A DNA stretch of 64,000 bases from positions 124,001-188,000 of the forward strand of contig CAVPGJ010000004.1 of assembly GCA_963704005.1 (NCBI GenBank). Direction: 5' to 3'. Each line of letters begins with the position of its first letter. Position 1 is the stretch's first letter. The notes under the pieces are model-generated. The model was not told the DNA's origin. It ran no database searches and worked only from the letters and a program-made list of their open reading frames with translations. The DNA is from AC-32 sp963704005 (lineage in GTDB: Bacteria; Actinomycetota; Thermoleophilia; Gaiellales; Gaiellaceae). Position numbers and translations under genes: made by a program. Positions 8,304 through 16,640 of the stretch are shown here, piece after piece.

Positions 8304-9903
8304 GGCGGCTCTGGCTCTCCACCGCGATGCTCGCCGCCGGCGCCGGCCTGTTCGCCTCGGCTCAGCTCGCCGGCGCCTCGACTAAGCGCTACGGCGGGAT
8401 CCTCCGCTACGGGACGACCGGCGCCTCGGTGCAGGTCGACCCGCAGATCGCCTACATCACCACCGCCTGGTGGCTCGAGTACGCGACGGCGGCCAAGCTC
8501 TACAACTGGCAGGACGGCACGAACCGCATCGTGCCCGAGGTCGCCTCCGGATTCCGGATCTCGAACGGCGGGCGCAGGTACTCCTTCACGATCCGGAAGG
8601 GCTTCCGCTTCAGCGATGGCTCCCAAGTGACGGCGAAGAGCTTCGCCTACGCGATCGACCGCGTTGCGAACCACGACCTCGCTTCCCCTGGCGCGCAGTT
8701 CATCACCGACCAGAACGCCGCGGACATCGTCGGCGCGCAGGCGGTGAACGACGGCACCGCGCAGCACGTGAGCGGCGTCACCGTCAAGGGTCGCAGGCTG
8801 ACCATCCGCCTGGTGAATCCCTACCCGGCGTTCCTGTTCGTTCTGACGATGCCGTTCTTCCAGGCCACGTCGACGACCTTGCCCTTGACGCATGAGGTCA
8901 CCGACCGGCCGGCCCGTATTTCTTCTCGCGCAACGACGTCAACGTCGAGACCTCGATTCGGCGCAACCCGTTCTGGAAGCGCGGCCTCGGCAGCATGCGC
9001 CCGCGGAACCTGACGGGCGTGGACGTCCTCTTCGACCAGAGCGAGGACGCGCTCTTCGCCCAGGTTCAGGCCGGCCAGATCGACGAGGACCCGGTGGTCC
9101 CGCCCGACCGGATCCAGAGCGTCGCTGATCAGTACGGCGTCAACAAGACCCGGTTCTGGGTCAAGGCGCAGAACTGCACCGGCTCTCTGCTCTTCAACAA
9201 CGCGAATCCTCTCTTCCGGAACAACGTCCCGCTGCGCAAGGCGATCAACTTCGCCGTCGATCGGACCGACTACGCGGCCTTGGCTGGCCCGTATGCGGCC
9301 TCTCCGTGGACCCATTTGCTCCCGCCGGGGTTCCCTGGCTCGAGCTCAAACACGCTGAAGCCATACGGGCCGCGGGCGAACATCGCTAAGGCGAAGAAGC
9401 TCGCGGCCGGCCATTTCCGCAGCGGGCACATCGTCGTCTTCTACCGCAACCAGGCCCAGGCCGATCTCGTCCGACGCGACCTGATCCGGCTTGGCTTCGA
9501 CCCGGCGAAGATCGACATGCGCCCGCAGGGAGGCGGAGCCGGACCGCCCGTGCCTCCCCCGGCTGACTGGGATCTCGCCGTCGCCTGGGGCTGGTGCGCG
9601 GACATCGTCGACCCGTACGACTTCTTCCAGCCGTTCCTGTACGACCCGGGTCTCTTCTTGATGCCGGTGCTGACGAGTAAGCACTACCGGGCGAGGATCC
9701 TGGCCGCCGCGAAGCTGGTCGGCAACGCGCGCCTGGCGGCGTTCGGGAAGCTCGACATCGACATCATGAAAAACGTGGCCCCGATGGCGCCGATGCGGAC
9801 GTACAACAACCGCTACCTCTTCTCCAGCCGGGTGAACCCGCGCAGCCTGGTCTACAGCGGCCCGTACCAGGACTGGGACCTGACGGAGCTCGCGCTCAAG
9901 TAG
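8300..9903 (+). pseudogene. Second family-5 solute-binding protein, frameshifted
   Basis: A tandem paralogue of the preceding gene: the same signal peptide layout, RYGGILRYGTTGASVQVDPQ, IRKGFRFSDGS, and later NNVPLRKAINFAVDRTDY. The first ~200 residues read in one frame (open from 8300 to 9013) and the rest in another (to 9903). The frames switch at about 8896-8915, just after LTHEV. Compared with the paralogue, the stretch between that point and the matching NPYW/NPFW segment is 10 nt shorter, giving a net -1 shift. It is either a genuine small deletion (pseudogene) or an assembly error. The two-part reading is otherwise free of stops, which argues for a recent event or an artefact. Confidence 0.85.
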
Positions 9904-9912
9904 GCTCGGCTC

Positions 9913-10680
9913 ATGGCGGGGCTCCTGGCGATCGACGTCGGGAACACGCAGACCGTGCTCGGGCTGTTCGACGGGGACGAGCTGCGCGAGCACTGGCGTG
10001 TGGCGACCGAGTCGGAGCGCACCGGCGACGAGCTCGGGCTGCTGCTGCGTGGACTGGTCGACCTCTCGGCGGTCGAGGGGATCGCGATGTCGTGCACGGT
10101 GCCGCCGCTCGTGCGGGCCTACGGGGAGCTGGCCGAGCGGGTCGGCATCGAGCTGCTCGTGCTCGGGCCCGGGACGCGCACCGGGATCCCCGTGCGCTAT
10201 GAGGATCCACGCGAGGTGGGGCCTGACCGGATCGCCAATGCGGTCGCGGCGCTGGAGCGCCACGGCGCGCCGGCGATCGTCGTCGACTTCGGCACCTCGA
10301 CCAACTTCGACGTCGTCTCCGCGGAGGGCGAGTACGTGGGCGGGGTGCTCGCGCCAGGGATCGAGGTCTCGATGGAGGCGCTGTCGGCGCGGGCCGCGCG
10401 GCTGTTCTCGATCGACTTCGCCGAGCCGCCGACGGTGATCGCGAAGAACACGACCGCCGCGCTGCAGTCGGGGCTCGTTTACGGCTTCGCGGGCCAGGTG
10501 GACGGGATCGTCGAGGCGATCCGCGGCGAGCTCGGCGCCGAGGCGCCGACGGTCGCGACGGGTGGCCTGGCCGAGCTGATCGTCCCGCACGCGCAGACGC
10601 TCGAGCGGGTCGACCCGTTCCTGACGCTGGAAGGCGTTCGACTCGTGTGGGAGCGCAACCGCTCCGACCCTGGGGTCTGA
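9913..10680 (+). CDS. coaX: Type III pantothenate kinase
   Basis: Phosphorylates pantothenate, the first step of coenzyme A synthesis, without the feedback control of type I kinases. The 255-aa product has the ASKHA phosphate motif AIDVGNTQT (residues 6-14), GPDRIANAV, the second phosphate loop VDFGTSTNFD and the adenosine segment VATGGLAEL. Start ATG 9913 lies 9 nt after the preceding stop. The final residues SDPGV and the stop codon come from the first unit of a GGGGTCTGACCCC repeat array, so the native C-terminus may have been altered by the repeat. Confidence 0.94.
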   Translation: MAGLLAIDVGNTQTVLGLFDGDELREHWRVATESERTGDELGLLLRGLVDLSAVEGIAMSCTVPPLVRAYGELAERVGIELLVLGPGTRTGIPVRYEDPREVGPDRIANAVAALERHGAPAIVVDFGTSTNFDVVSAEGEYVGGVLAPGIEVSMEALSARAARLFSIDFAEPPTVIAKNTTAALQSGLVYGFAGQVDGIVEAIRGELGAEAPTVATGGLAELIVPHAQTLERVDPFLTLEGVRLVWERNRSDPGV

Positions 10681-10752
10681 CCCCGGTGTCACGCGTCAAG
10701 CCCGGGGTCTGACCCCGGTGTCCGGCGTCAAACCCGGGGTCAGACCCCGGTG
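10672..10752. repeat. Tandem 32-bp repeat carrying GGGGTC-N-GACCCC palindromes
   Basis: Three copies of a 13-bp hyphenated palindrome start at 10672, 10704 and 10736, exactly 32 bp apart. The first two read GGGGTCTGACCCC and the third reads GGGGTCAGACCCC, which is their reverse complement. The spacers (GGTGTCACGCGTCAAGCCC and GGTGTCCGGCGTCAAACCC) are near-identical, so this is about 2.4 units of a direct repeat. The first unit provides the coaX stop codon. A fourth copy of the core lies inside cysS at 53788. Confidence 0.9.
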
Positions 10753-10772
10753 CCGGTTGTCGCTCCTGTGTC

Positions 10773-11834
10773 TCAGCCGCCGCCGTAGATCGAGATCGGC
10801 AGGTCGAGGACGACGTCGTCCTCGCCGTCGGGCTGGTCGGCTTCGAGGCCCACCAGCAACTCGGCCGCGCCGGGAGCCGCGGCCAGCAGCCTGGTCTCGA
10901 CTTCCTCAAGCGTCTCGAGCTGCACCAGCTCCTGCTTGAACGGCCGCGGGAACCGGCCGCGCCCGAGGTACCAGCCGTAGAACTTCTTCAGGAAGCCGGT
11001 CGCGCGCTGCTCGCCGAGCTCCCGCACCGTCTCGCGCATGAACAGGATCAGCTCCGCGACGACCTCCTCGCGCGGAGGCGGCTCGTCGTCGCCCTCGACG
11101 ATCTCCCGCAGCGCCCACGGGTTCCCCTGCGCAGCCCGCCCGACCATCACCGCCGCCGCGCCGGTCGTCGCGAGGATCGCCTGCGCCCGCGCGCGCGAGG
11201 TCACGTCACCGGAGGCGATCACCGGCACATCCACGCGCGAGACCAGCTCGGCGGTCAGCGAGTGGTCGGCCTCGCCGGTGTACATCTGCTTCGCCGAGCG
11301 CGGGTGCAGCGTGAGCGACTCCGCTCCCGCCTCGACCAGCCGCGGCCCGAGCTCCAGGCACGACCGCGAGCCGTTCGCGAGCCCGCGCCGCATCTTGACC
11401 GTCACCGGCACAGACACCGCAGAGGCCACCGCGGAGACGACCGCGCATGCGCGCTCGGGATCCTCCAGCAGGGTCGCGCCCGCGCCGGTCTTCGTCACCT
11501 TGCGCACCGGGCAGCCGAAGTTCACGTCGACGAGGTCGGCGCCCGCGTCCTCGACCATCCGCGCCGCCTCCGCCATCACGCCGGGCTCCGAGCCGAAGAT
11601 CTGCACCGCCAGCGGCCGCTCGTCGGAGGAGATCCGCAAATAGCCCAACGTGCGCTCGTTTCCGTGCTGGAGGCCCGCGCAGCTGACCATCTCGGAGCAG
11701 ACCAGCCCCGCGCCGAAGCGCCTGCCCTGCCGCCGGAAGGCCTGCACGCTGACGCCGGCCATCGGTGCGAGCACGAGGCGTGTCGGGATCTCGACGTCCC
11801 GAATCCACCAGGGGCTGAGTAGATCTACCTGCAT
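10773..11834 (-). CDS. dus: tRNA-dihydrouridine synthase (DusB-type)
   Basis: An FMN-dependent enzyme that reduces uridines in the tRNA D-loop. The 353-aa TIM-barrel protein shows TRLVLAPMAGVS near the N-terminus, LAVQIFGSEP, the DVNFGCPVRKV segment containing the catalytic Cys, TVKMRRGL, LTLHPRSAKQMYTG, VIASGDVTS and VMVGRAAQGNPW. The length fits actinobacterial Dus proteins. It is convergent with coaX across the palindromic repeat array. Its start (ATG 11834) faces away from the greA promoter region. Confidence 0.93.
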   Translation of the reverse strand: MQVDLLSPWWIRDVEIPTRLVLAPMAGVSVQAFRRQGRRFGAGLVCSEMVSCAGLQHGNERTLGYLRISSDERPLAVQIFGSEPGVMAEAARMVEDAGADLVDVNFGCPVRKVTKTGAGATLLEDPERACAVVSAVASAVSVPVTVKMRRGLANGSRSCLELGPRLVEAGAESLTLHPRSAKQMYTGEADHSLTAELVSRVDVPVIASGDVTSRARAQAILATTGAAAVMVGRAAQGNPWALREIVEGDDEPPPREEVVAELILFMRETVRELGEQRATGFLKKFYGWYLGRGRFPRPFKQELVQLETLEEVETRLLAAAPGAAELLVGLEADQPDGEDDVVLDLPISIYGGG

Positions 11835-11863
11835 TTAGCGGGAAATAGTAGCCGGGAAGGGGG

Positions 11864-11893
11864 TTGACGTCCGTCTGCCCCCGCAGGTAACAT
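11864..11893 (+). promoter_or_regulatory. Predicted sigma70-type promoter of greA
   Basis: TTGACG at 11864-11869 and TAACAT at 11888-11893 are separated by 18 bp, a good match to actinobacterial housekeeping promoters. Transcription would start near 11900 and give a short leader ending in the strong AGGAGG ribosome site (11937-11942) of greA. Confidence 0.65.
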
Positions 11894-11945
11894 CCCCGCC
11901 CGCGACGGCGCCCTGCGCCCCGCGTTTTTTCTTTCAGGAGGCCCC

Positions 11946-12419
11946 TTGAAGGACGTCATCCTCACCCCCGAAGGCTACGAGAAGCTCAAGCAGGAGATCG
12001 AGTATCTCTCGAACGACAAGCGCCGCGAGGTCGCCGACCGCATCCGCGTCGCGCGCGAGTTCGGCGACATCGCCGAGAACGCCGAGTACGACGACGCGAA
12101 GAACGAGCAGGCGCTGCTCGAGCACCGCATCGCGACCCTCGAGGAGCGGCTGCGCAGCGCGCGCGTGCTCAGCAAGAAGGACGTCGCCAAGGACGTCGTC
12201 TCCGTCGGCTCGAAGGTGCGGCTGCGCGACCTCGACGCCAAGCAGACGTTCGAGTACCGGATCGTCGGCTCCGCCGAGGCGAACCCGGCCGAGAACAAGC
12301 TCTCGAACGAGTCGCCCGTCGGCAAGGCGATCATCGGCAAGAAGAAGGGCGAGACCGTCGAGGTCGCGGCCCCGCGCGGCTCGATGAAGTTCAAGATCCT
12401 GGAAATCAAAGCCGCTTAG
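11946..12419 (+). CDS. greA: Transcription elongation factor GreA
   Basis: Rescues backtracked RNA polymerase by stimulating transcript cleavage. The 157-aa product has the full GreA layout: an N-terminal antiparallel coiled coil with the acidic tip (FGDIAENAEYDDAKNEQ, about residues 37-53) and a C-terminal FKBP-like domain (VSVGSKVRLRDLD ... ESPVGKAIIGKKKGE). The start is TTG at 11946, fixed by AGGAGG placed 3-4 nt upstream and by the conserved first residues KDVILTPEGYEKL. lysS follows 13 nt later, probably in the same transcript. Confidence 0.95.
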   Translation: MKDVILTPEGYEKLKQEIEYLSNDKRREVADRIRVAREFGDIAENAEYDDAKNEQALLEHRIATLEERLRSARVLSKKDVAKDVVSVGSKVRLRDLDAKQTFEYRIVGSAEANPAENKLSNESPVGKAIIGKKKGETVEVAAPRGSMKFKILEIKAA

Positions 12420-12432
12420 ACTCGGCAGCGCG

Positions 12433-13788
12433 ATGCTGCCGAAGCGTTTTGCAGAGCGAGAGGAGATCGCCGCGGTCCGGGCCGAGGCGGTGAAGGCCGA
12501 GCCGGGGCAGACGCTCGAGGAGGAGCACCGCCTCGCCGGCCGCGTCATGGCGCGGCGCGAGATGGGAAAGCTGACCTTCCTCGATCTCGTCGACCGCTCG
12601 GGCCGGATCCAGCTGATCGTGCGGGAGAAGGTCGACGTCGACCTCGGCGACATCGTCGGCACGACCGGGAAGCCGGGGCGGTCGAAGAGAGGCGAACCGT
12701 CGATCGAGGTGACCGAGCTGCAGCTCCTCGCCAAGATCCGCCGCCCGCTGCCCGACACCTTCCACGGCCTGACCGACGTCGAGACCCGCTACCGGCAGCG
12801 CTACCTCGACCTGCTGATGAACGACGAGTCGCGCGAGCTTGCGGCGACGCGCACGCAGATCGTCGCAGCCGTCCGGGCCTACCTCGATGGCGAGGGCTTC
12901 CTCGAGGTGGAGACGCCGATCCTCCAGCCGCGCTACGGCGGCGGCTTCGCGGAGCCGTTCGTCACGCACTCGAACGAGCTCGGCGCCGACCTCTACCTGC
13001 GCATCGCCGACGAGCTCTACCTCAAGCGGCTGATCGTCGGCGGGCTCGAGAAGGTCTACGAGCTGAGCAAGGACTTCCGCAACGAGAGCATCTCCTACAA
13101 GCACTCGCCGGAGTTCACGCAGGTCGAGTGGTACGAGGCCTACGCCGACTACCGCGACACGATGGAGCGGACCGAGGCGCTCGTCGCCGCTGCCGCCGAG
13201 GCGGCCGGCTCGACCCAGGTGACGTTCCGGGGGCACGAGGTCGATCTGGCGCCGCCGTGGCAGCGGGTGAAGTTCGTCGAGGCGCTGGAGGAGAAGGGCG
13301 TCTGGTCGCGCGACGAGGCCGAGCTGCGGGCGAGGCTCGAGGAGACCGGGGTGGACACCGGCCGCGATGGCTCCTGGTCGCAGCTCGCCGACCACGCCTA
13401 CTCGCACTTCGTCGAGCCGGAGCTCGTCCAGCCGACGATCGTCTACGACTGGCCGATCGAGCTGTCGCCGTTCGCGCGGACGACCGACGACGACGAGTCT
13501 CTGGTCGAGCGCTTCGAGTGCGTCGTCGGCGGGATGGAGTTCGCCAACGCCTTCAGCGAGCTGAACGACGCCGAGGAGCAGGCGCAGCGCTTCGCGATGC
13601 AGGAGGCCGAGCGCGAGGCCGGGGCGGAGGAGTCGGAGCCCGGGGACCCGGACTTCGTCGAGGCGCTCTCGTACGGGATGCCGCCGACCGGCGGCTGCGG
13701 CGTCGGGATCGACCGGCTGACGATGGTCCTGACCGGGAGCGACGCGATCCGTGACGTGATCCTCTTTCCGGCTTTGCGCCCTCGGTGA
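12433..13788 (+). CDS. lysS: Lysyl-tRNA synthetase, class II
   Basis: Charges tRNA-Lys. In the 451-aa product an OB-fold anticodon domain (LAGRVMARREMGKLTFLDL) is followed by the class II core: motif 1 region EGFLEVETPIL, motif 2 segment DFRNESISYKHSPEFTQVEWY and motif 3 GCGVGIDRLTM near the C-terminus. It is somewhat shorter than the usual ~490-505 aa because the N-terminal extension is brief. All class motifs are present and the frame is intact. The next gene overlaps by 4 nt (GTGA). Confidence 0.94.
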   Translation: MLPKRFAEREEIAAVRAEAVKAEPGQTLEEEHRLAGRVMARREMGKLTFLDLVDRSGRIQLIVREKVDVDLGDIVGTTGKPGRSKRGEPSIEVTELQLLAKIRRPLPDTFHGLTDVETRYRQRYLDLLMNDESRELAATRTQIVAAVRAYLDGEGFLEVETPILQPRYGGGFAEPFVTHSNELGADLYLRIADELYLKRLIVGGLEKVYELSKDFRNESISYKHSPEFTQVEWYEAYADYRDTMERTEALVAAAAEAAGSTQVTFRGHEVDLAPPWQRVKFVEALEEKGVWSRDEAELRARLEETGVDTGRDGSWSQLADHAYSHFVEPELVQPTIVYDWPIELSPFARTTDDDESLVERFECVVGGMEFANAFSELNDAEEQAQRFAMQEAEREAGAEESEPGDPDFVEALSYGMPPTGGCGVGIDRLTMVLTGSDAIRDVILFPALRPR

Positions 13789-14888
13789 CGCCCGAGCGGC
13801 GGTACGCGCTCGATGCGCTGCTAGACGCGCTCGGGCTGCCGTTCGACGAGGGCGTCCGCGTGGGGGAGGCCGAGCTGGACGAGGTCTTCTCGTTCCTCAC
13901 GCTGGCCCGCGAGCGCGAGGCAGAGCTGGACCAGCACGGGCGGGCGCTGCCGCCGGTCGAGCCGCCTGGGCCGCGCGTGGCGGAGCTCGCGGCCGGGCTC
14001 GGGCTCGAGCCGCGCCCGTACCCGGGCGGAGAGCGCTTCCTGGTCGCGCTGACGCACGACATCGACCTGCTCGGCGCGGGCGGCTTTACGACCGCCGCTC
14101 GGCGGTTCGCGCGCGGCCGGGTCCGGGAGGGAACAGCATTCCTGCTCGACGCGCTTGCGCGCCGCGACCCCGCGTTCCCGCTGCAACGGATGGGACCGCC
14201 GTCGACCTGCTTCTTCCTCGCGCGCCAGGACGACCCGCGCGACGGCTACCCGGAGCGCTACCGGCCCGCGCTGCCGGGCGCGCTCGCTCGGGCCGCCGCC
14301 GACGGCCGCGAGCTCGGCTTGCATGCCTCGTATCGCACGCGGGACGAGGCCGGAGCGATCTCCGTCCAGGCCTCCGAGCTGCGGGCCCTTCTTCCAAGTA
14401 ACACAGTGTTACTAAGTGGGTTGAGGCACCACTACCTCCGGAGCGCGCCGGAGCGGCTGGCGGCGGAGCTGCGGGCGGCGGGCCTGCGGTACGACTCGAG
14501 CATCGGCTGGCCCTCGCGGCCGGGGCTGCGGGCGGGAACGCCGTACCCGTACCGGCTTTGGGACCCCGAGCGGCGCGAGCCGGGCGCGTGGGAGCTCCCG
14601 CTCGTCCTGATGGATGCGACCCTGGCGGAGGAGCGCTACCTCGGGCTCCGTGCCGGTGACGCTTTCGCAGTGGCGACCGAGGCGCTCGAGCCCGTTGTCG
14701 AGCACGGCGGCGCCGTCGCGATCCTCTGGCACCCGCCCTCGCACCACCCGCTCCTCTCGCGCGGCTACGACCGGCTCTACCGGCGCCTGCTCGCGTGGAT
14801 CGAGCAGCGCGGCGGCCGCACCGGGACGGCCTCGGAGACGCTCGACCTTTGGGAAGCCAGACGCCAAGGAGGGCTTGACGGAACCTAG
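13785..14888 (+). CDS. Polysaccharide deacetylase-like protein
   Basis: A 367-aa protein without a signal peptide. A THDIDLL motif near residue 88 matches the metal-binding first motif (TxDxD) of carbohydrate esterase family 4-like proteins. Later segments LGLHASYRT, LRYDSSIGWPSRPGLRAGTPYPY and ILWHPPSHHPL fit the polysaccharide deacetylase family found in capsule and O-antigen loci. The start is GTG overlapping the lysS stop, so it is translationally coupled to lysS but probably works with the surface polysaccharide locus that follows. The substrate is unknown. Confidence 0.75.
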   Translation: MTPERRYALDALLDALGLPFDEGVRVGEAELDEVFSFLTLAREREAELDQHGRALPPVEPPGPRVAELAAGLGLEPRPYPGGERFLVALTHDIDLLGAGGFTTAARRFARGRVREGTAFLLDALARRDPAFPLQRMGPPSTCFFLARQDDPRDGYPERYRPALPGALARAAADGRELGLHASYRTRDEAGAISVQASELRALLPSNTVLLSGLRHHYLRSAPERLAAELRAAGLRYDSSIGWPSRPGLRAGTPYPYRLWDPERREPGAWELPLVLMDATLAEERYLGLRAGDAFAVATEALEPVVEHGGAVAILWHPPSHHPLLSRGYDRLYRRLLAWIEQRGGRTGTASETLDLWEARRQGGLDGT

Positions 14889-14912
14889 TCTGTGCCGTCG
14901 GGCCGCGCTGTC

Positions 14913-14987
14913 CGTCCCGAGGCCGCGTCCTCAGTCGCCCCCGTAGTCATTCACTACAGGGACTCCCTGCGTCCTTGCCTCGGAACG
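14913..14987 (-). other. Structured intergenic element (11-bp closing stem, two inner hairpins)
   Basis: In the convergent gap between the deacetylase-like gene and the tyrosine phosphatase gene, CGTCCCGAGGC (14913-14923) pairs with GCCTCGGAACG (14977-14987) over 11 bp with one G-U pair if read on the minus strand. Inside are two perfect hairpins, GTAGT-CATTC-ACTAC (14943-14957) and CAGGG-ACT-CCCTG (14957-14969). This is a multibranched fold. It could be a small RNA, a 3'-UTR element or a repeat. There is no T-run, so it is not a canonical terminator. No second copy was seen in the window. Confidence 0.45.
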
Positions 14988-15029
14988 GCCATCGCACCCC
15001 GACGACGAGCGAGGTTCCGCCAAGCCCTC

Positions 15030-15587
15030 CTAGCGAAAGAGCAGCGCGGAGAGCTCGCCGACGAGCACCTCGATCTCACGGGCCGTCTCGCGCTGGGCCG
15101 GCACCGTCATCCCCAGCGGGTCCGCCACTTCCGGGAAGGAGTCGCGGAAGTCCGGGGGCCGGTTCGCGTGCGCCTGGTGGATCCGCGCCACCGCCCGCTG
15201 GACGGGCTCGCTCGCCTGCGGCGTGTCGGGCAGCTGGGCGAGCAGCTCGACCAGCTCCGGCAGCGTGAAGGTGTGCTCGATCAGCGCGTCCGCTTCGACG
15301 ACCGAGGCCATCACGTGCTTTCGCTCGAAGCCGAGCACGAGGTGGAAGCCATCGAGGTCGACCCTGCCGAGGCTGCGGGCACGGTGGCCGACGATGTCGA
15401 GGCCCATGCTGTCCGCGATCGCGACCGCCTCGGGCAGCGCCCGCTCGCGCCCGAGGTCGAGCGTGCCGAGCGAGGCGATCCGCACCGGCAGGTTGCGGGT
15501 CTCGCGCACGAGGAGGGCGGCGGCGATCGGGCTGCGGAAGCGGTTTCCCGTGCAGACGAAGGCGATGCGAAGCTCGCTGACGGTCAC
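15030..15587 (-). CDS. Low-molecular-weight protein-tyrosine phosphatase (Wzb-like)
   Basis: The 185-aa product begins near-immediately with the phosphatase P-loop CTGNRFRS (Cys12 to Ser19, C-x5-R-S), with the general-acid DP pair in EVADPLG near the C-terminus. In exopolysaccharide loci such enzymes dephosphorylate the Wzc-type tyrosine kinase and so control polymer export, and a Wzc-like gene lies at 20127-21491 in the same gene string. The start is GTG 15587, overlapping the stop of the upstream glycosyltransferase (GTGA). Confidence 0.9.
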   Translation of the reverse strand: MTVSELRIAFVCTGNRFRSPIAAALLVRETRNLPVRIASLGTLDLGRERALPEAVAIADSMGLDIVGHRARSLGRVDLDGFHLVLGFERKHVMASVVEADALIEHTFTLPELVELLAQLPDTPQASEPVQRAVARIHQAHANRPPDFRDSFPEVADPLGMTVPAQRETAREIEVLVGELSALLFR

Positions 15588-16543
15588 CGCGCATGCCTTT
15601 CGCCGAAGCCGACCGCGCGCTCGATCCGGAGCTGGCGGGCGCGGACGAGTGGGCCCGTGAGCCACGGGGCCGCCCGCAGGACACGGGCCTTTCGGCGTAG
15701 GGCCGGCTCGGTCGAGCAGAGTTCGGCGGCCGCGCGGTAGCAGGCCGCGGCCTCGCTGTAGCGGCCGGCTCGGAGAGCCTCGTCGCCGCGGCGGCCGAGC
15801 TCGGCGGGGCCGGGGCCGGCGAGCCGCCGTTTGAGGTACTCGCGCTCGTCCGGGACCAGGTCGTCGCGCGCGAGCGCCTTCCGCAACAGCACCCGCACGT
15901 GCTCGTCCATCAGCGCCGGGTCGGCCGACAGGCTGTCGCCGCGCCAGCTGTAGAGCGCGAACGGTCGCGGCTGCAGGGCGACGCGGTGGCCCGCGTAGAT
16001 CGCGCGCAGCCAGAAGTCCCAGTCCTCGGCGACGGCCAGCTCCTCGTCGAAGCTGCCGACCTCCTCCCATAGGGCCTTCGGGAACAGGGACATCGTCGAG
16101 ACGAAGTTCTGCTCGAGGATCGCGAAGCGCTGGCGCTCCGGACGCGGGAAGCCGCCCTTGTAGCGCACACGGGCGGGGTGGATGCCGGCGTCGAAGAGCC
16201 AGTAGCAGTTCGACGTTGCGATGCCGCCGGCCCTGTCGTAGACCTCGACCAGCGCCTCGAGATGCCGGGGCAGGAGCACGTCGTCGGCGTCGCAGAACGC
16301 GATCAGCTCGCCGTGCGCCTCGGCGATGCCCAGGTTGCGCGCGGCCGCCACGCCGCCGTTCTCCCGCCGGACCACGCGCACCGGCTCCGGGAACGATGCG
16401 GCGATCGCGCCGGTCTCGTCGCCCGAGCCGTCGTCGACCACGACCACCTCGAGATCGCCGTAGGTCTGCCAGAGCCCGGAGGAGATGGCGGCGCCAACCG
16501 TCCGCTCGGCGTTGAAGGCCGGGATCACGATGCTGACCCTCAT
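15584..16543 (-). CDS. Family 2 glycosyltransferase
   Basis: A 319-aa GT-A fold enzyme. SIVIPAFNAERTVGAAI at the N-terminus and EVVVVDDGSGDET are the nucleotide-sugar site, AFCDADD is the DxD metal motif, and VAEDWDFWLRAI is the ED acceptor-side motif. The C-terminal ~90 residues are helical and basic with no membrane anchor. It is part of the minus-strand exopolysaccharide string. A two-hairpin repeat element separates it from the upstream glycosyltransferase, and it overlaps the phosphatase gene by 4 nt. Confidence 0.9.
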   Translation of the reverse strand: MRVSIVIPAFNAERTVGAAISSGLWQTYGDLEVVVVDDGSGDETGAIAASFPEPVRVVRRENGGVAAARNLGIAEAHGELIAFCDADDVLLPRHLEALVEVYDRAGGIATSNCYWLFDAGIHPARVRYKGGFPRPERQRFAILEQNFVSTMSLFPKALWEEVGSFDEELAVAEDWDFWLRAIYAGHRVALQPRPFALYSWRGDSLSADPALMDEHVRVLLRKALARDDLVPDEREYLKRRLAGPGPAELGRRGDEALRAGRYSEAAACYRAAAELCSTEPALRRKARVLRAAPWLTGPLVRARQLRIERAVGFGERHAR

Positions 16544-16563
16544 GCGCTGCCCTCTACTTCAGC

Positions 16564-16640
16564 GGGTCGACCGGTCATTTCAGACGGACGCACGGGCAGA
16601 GCCCGCGTGTTCTGAGACCGGCATCGCAAGCGACGCCTCA
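16564..16640 (-). repeat. Two-hairpin intercistronic element, copy A
   Basis: Read on the minus strand it starts at the TGA of the glycosyltransferase ending at 16638, forms hairpin 1 (GGCGTCGCTTGCGATGCC), then a TCAG...CTGA-bracketed hairpin 2 with arms around a TCT loop, and ends in TGAAATGACCGGTCGA about 20 nt before the ATG of the next gene (16543). It is one of six related copies; see the findings for the comparison. Confidence 0.9.

Noticed and set aside
10672..10752. CRISPR-like spacing of direct repeats
   Set aside because: Only about 2.4 units, spacers are near-identical rather than unique, and no cas genes are present.
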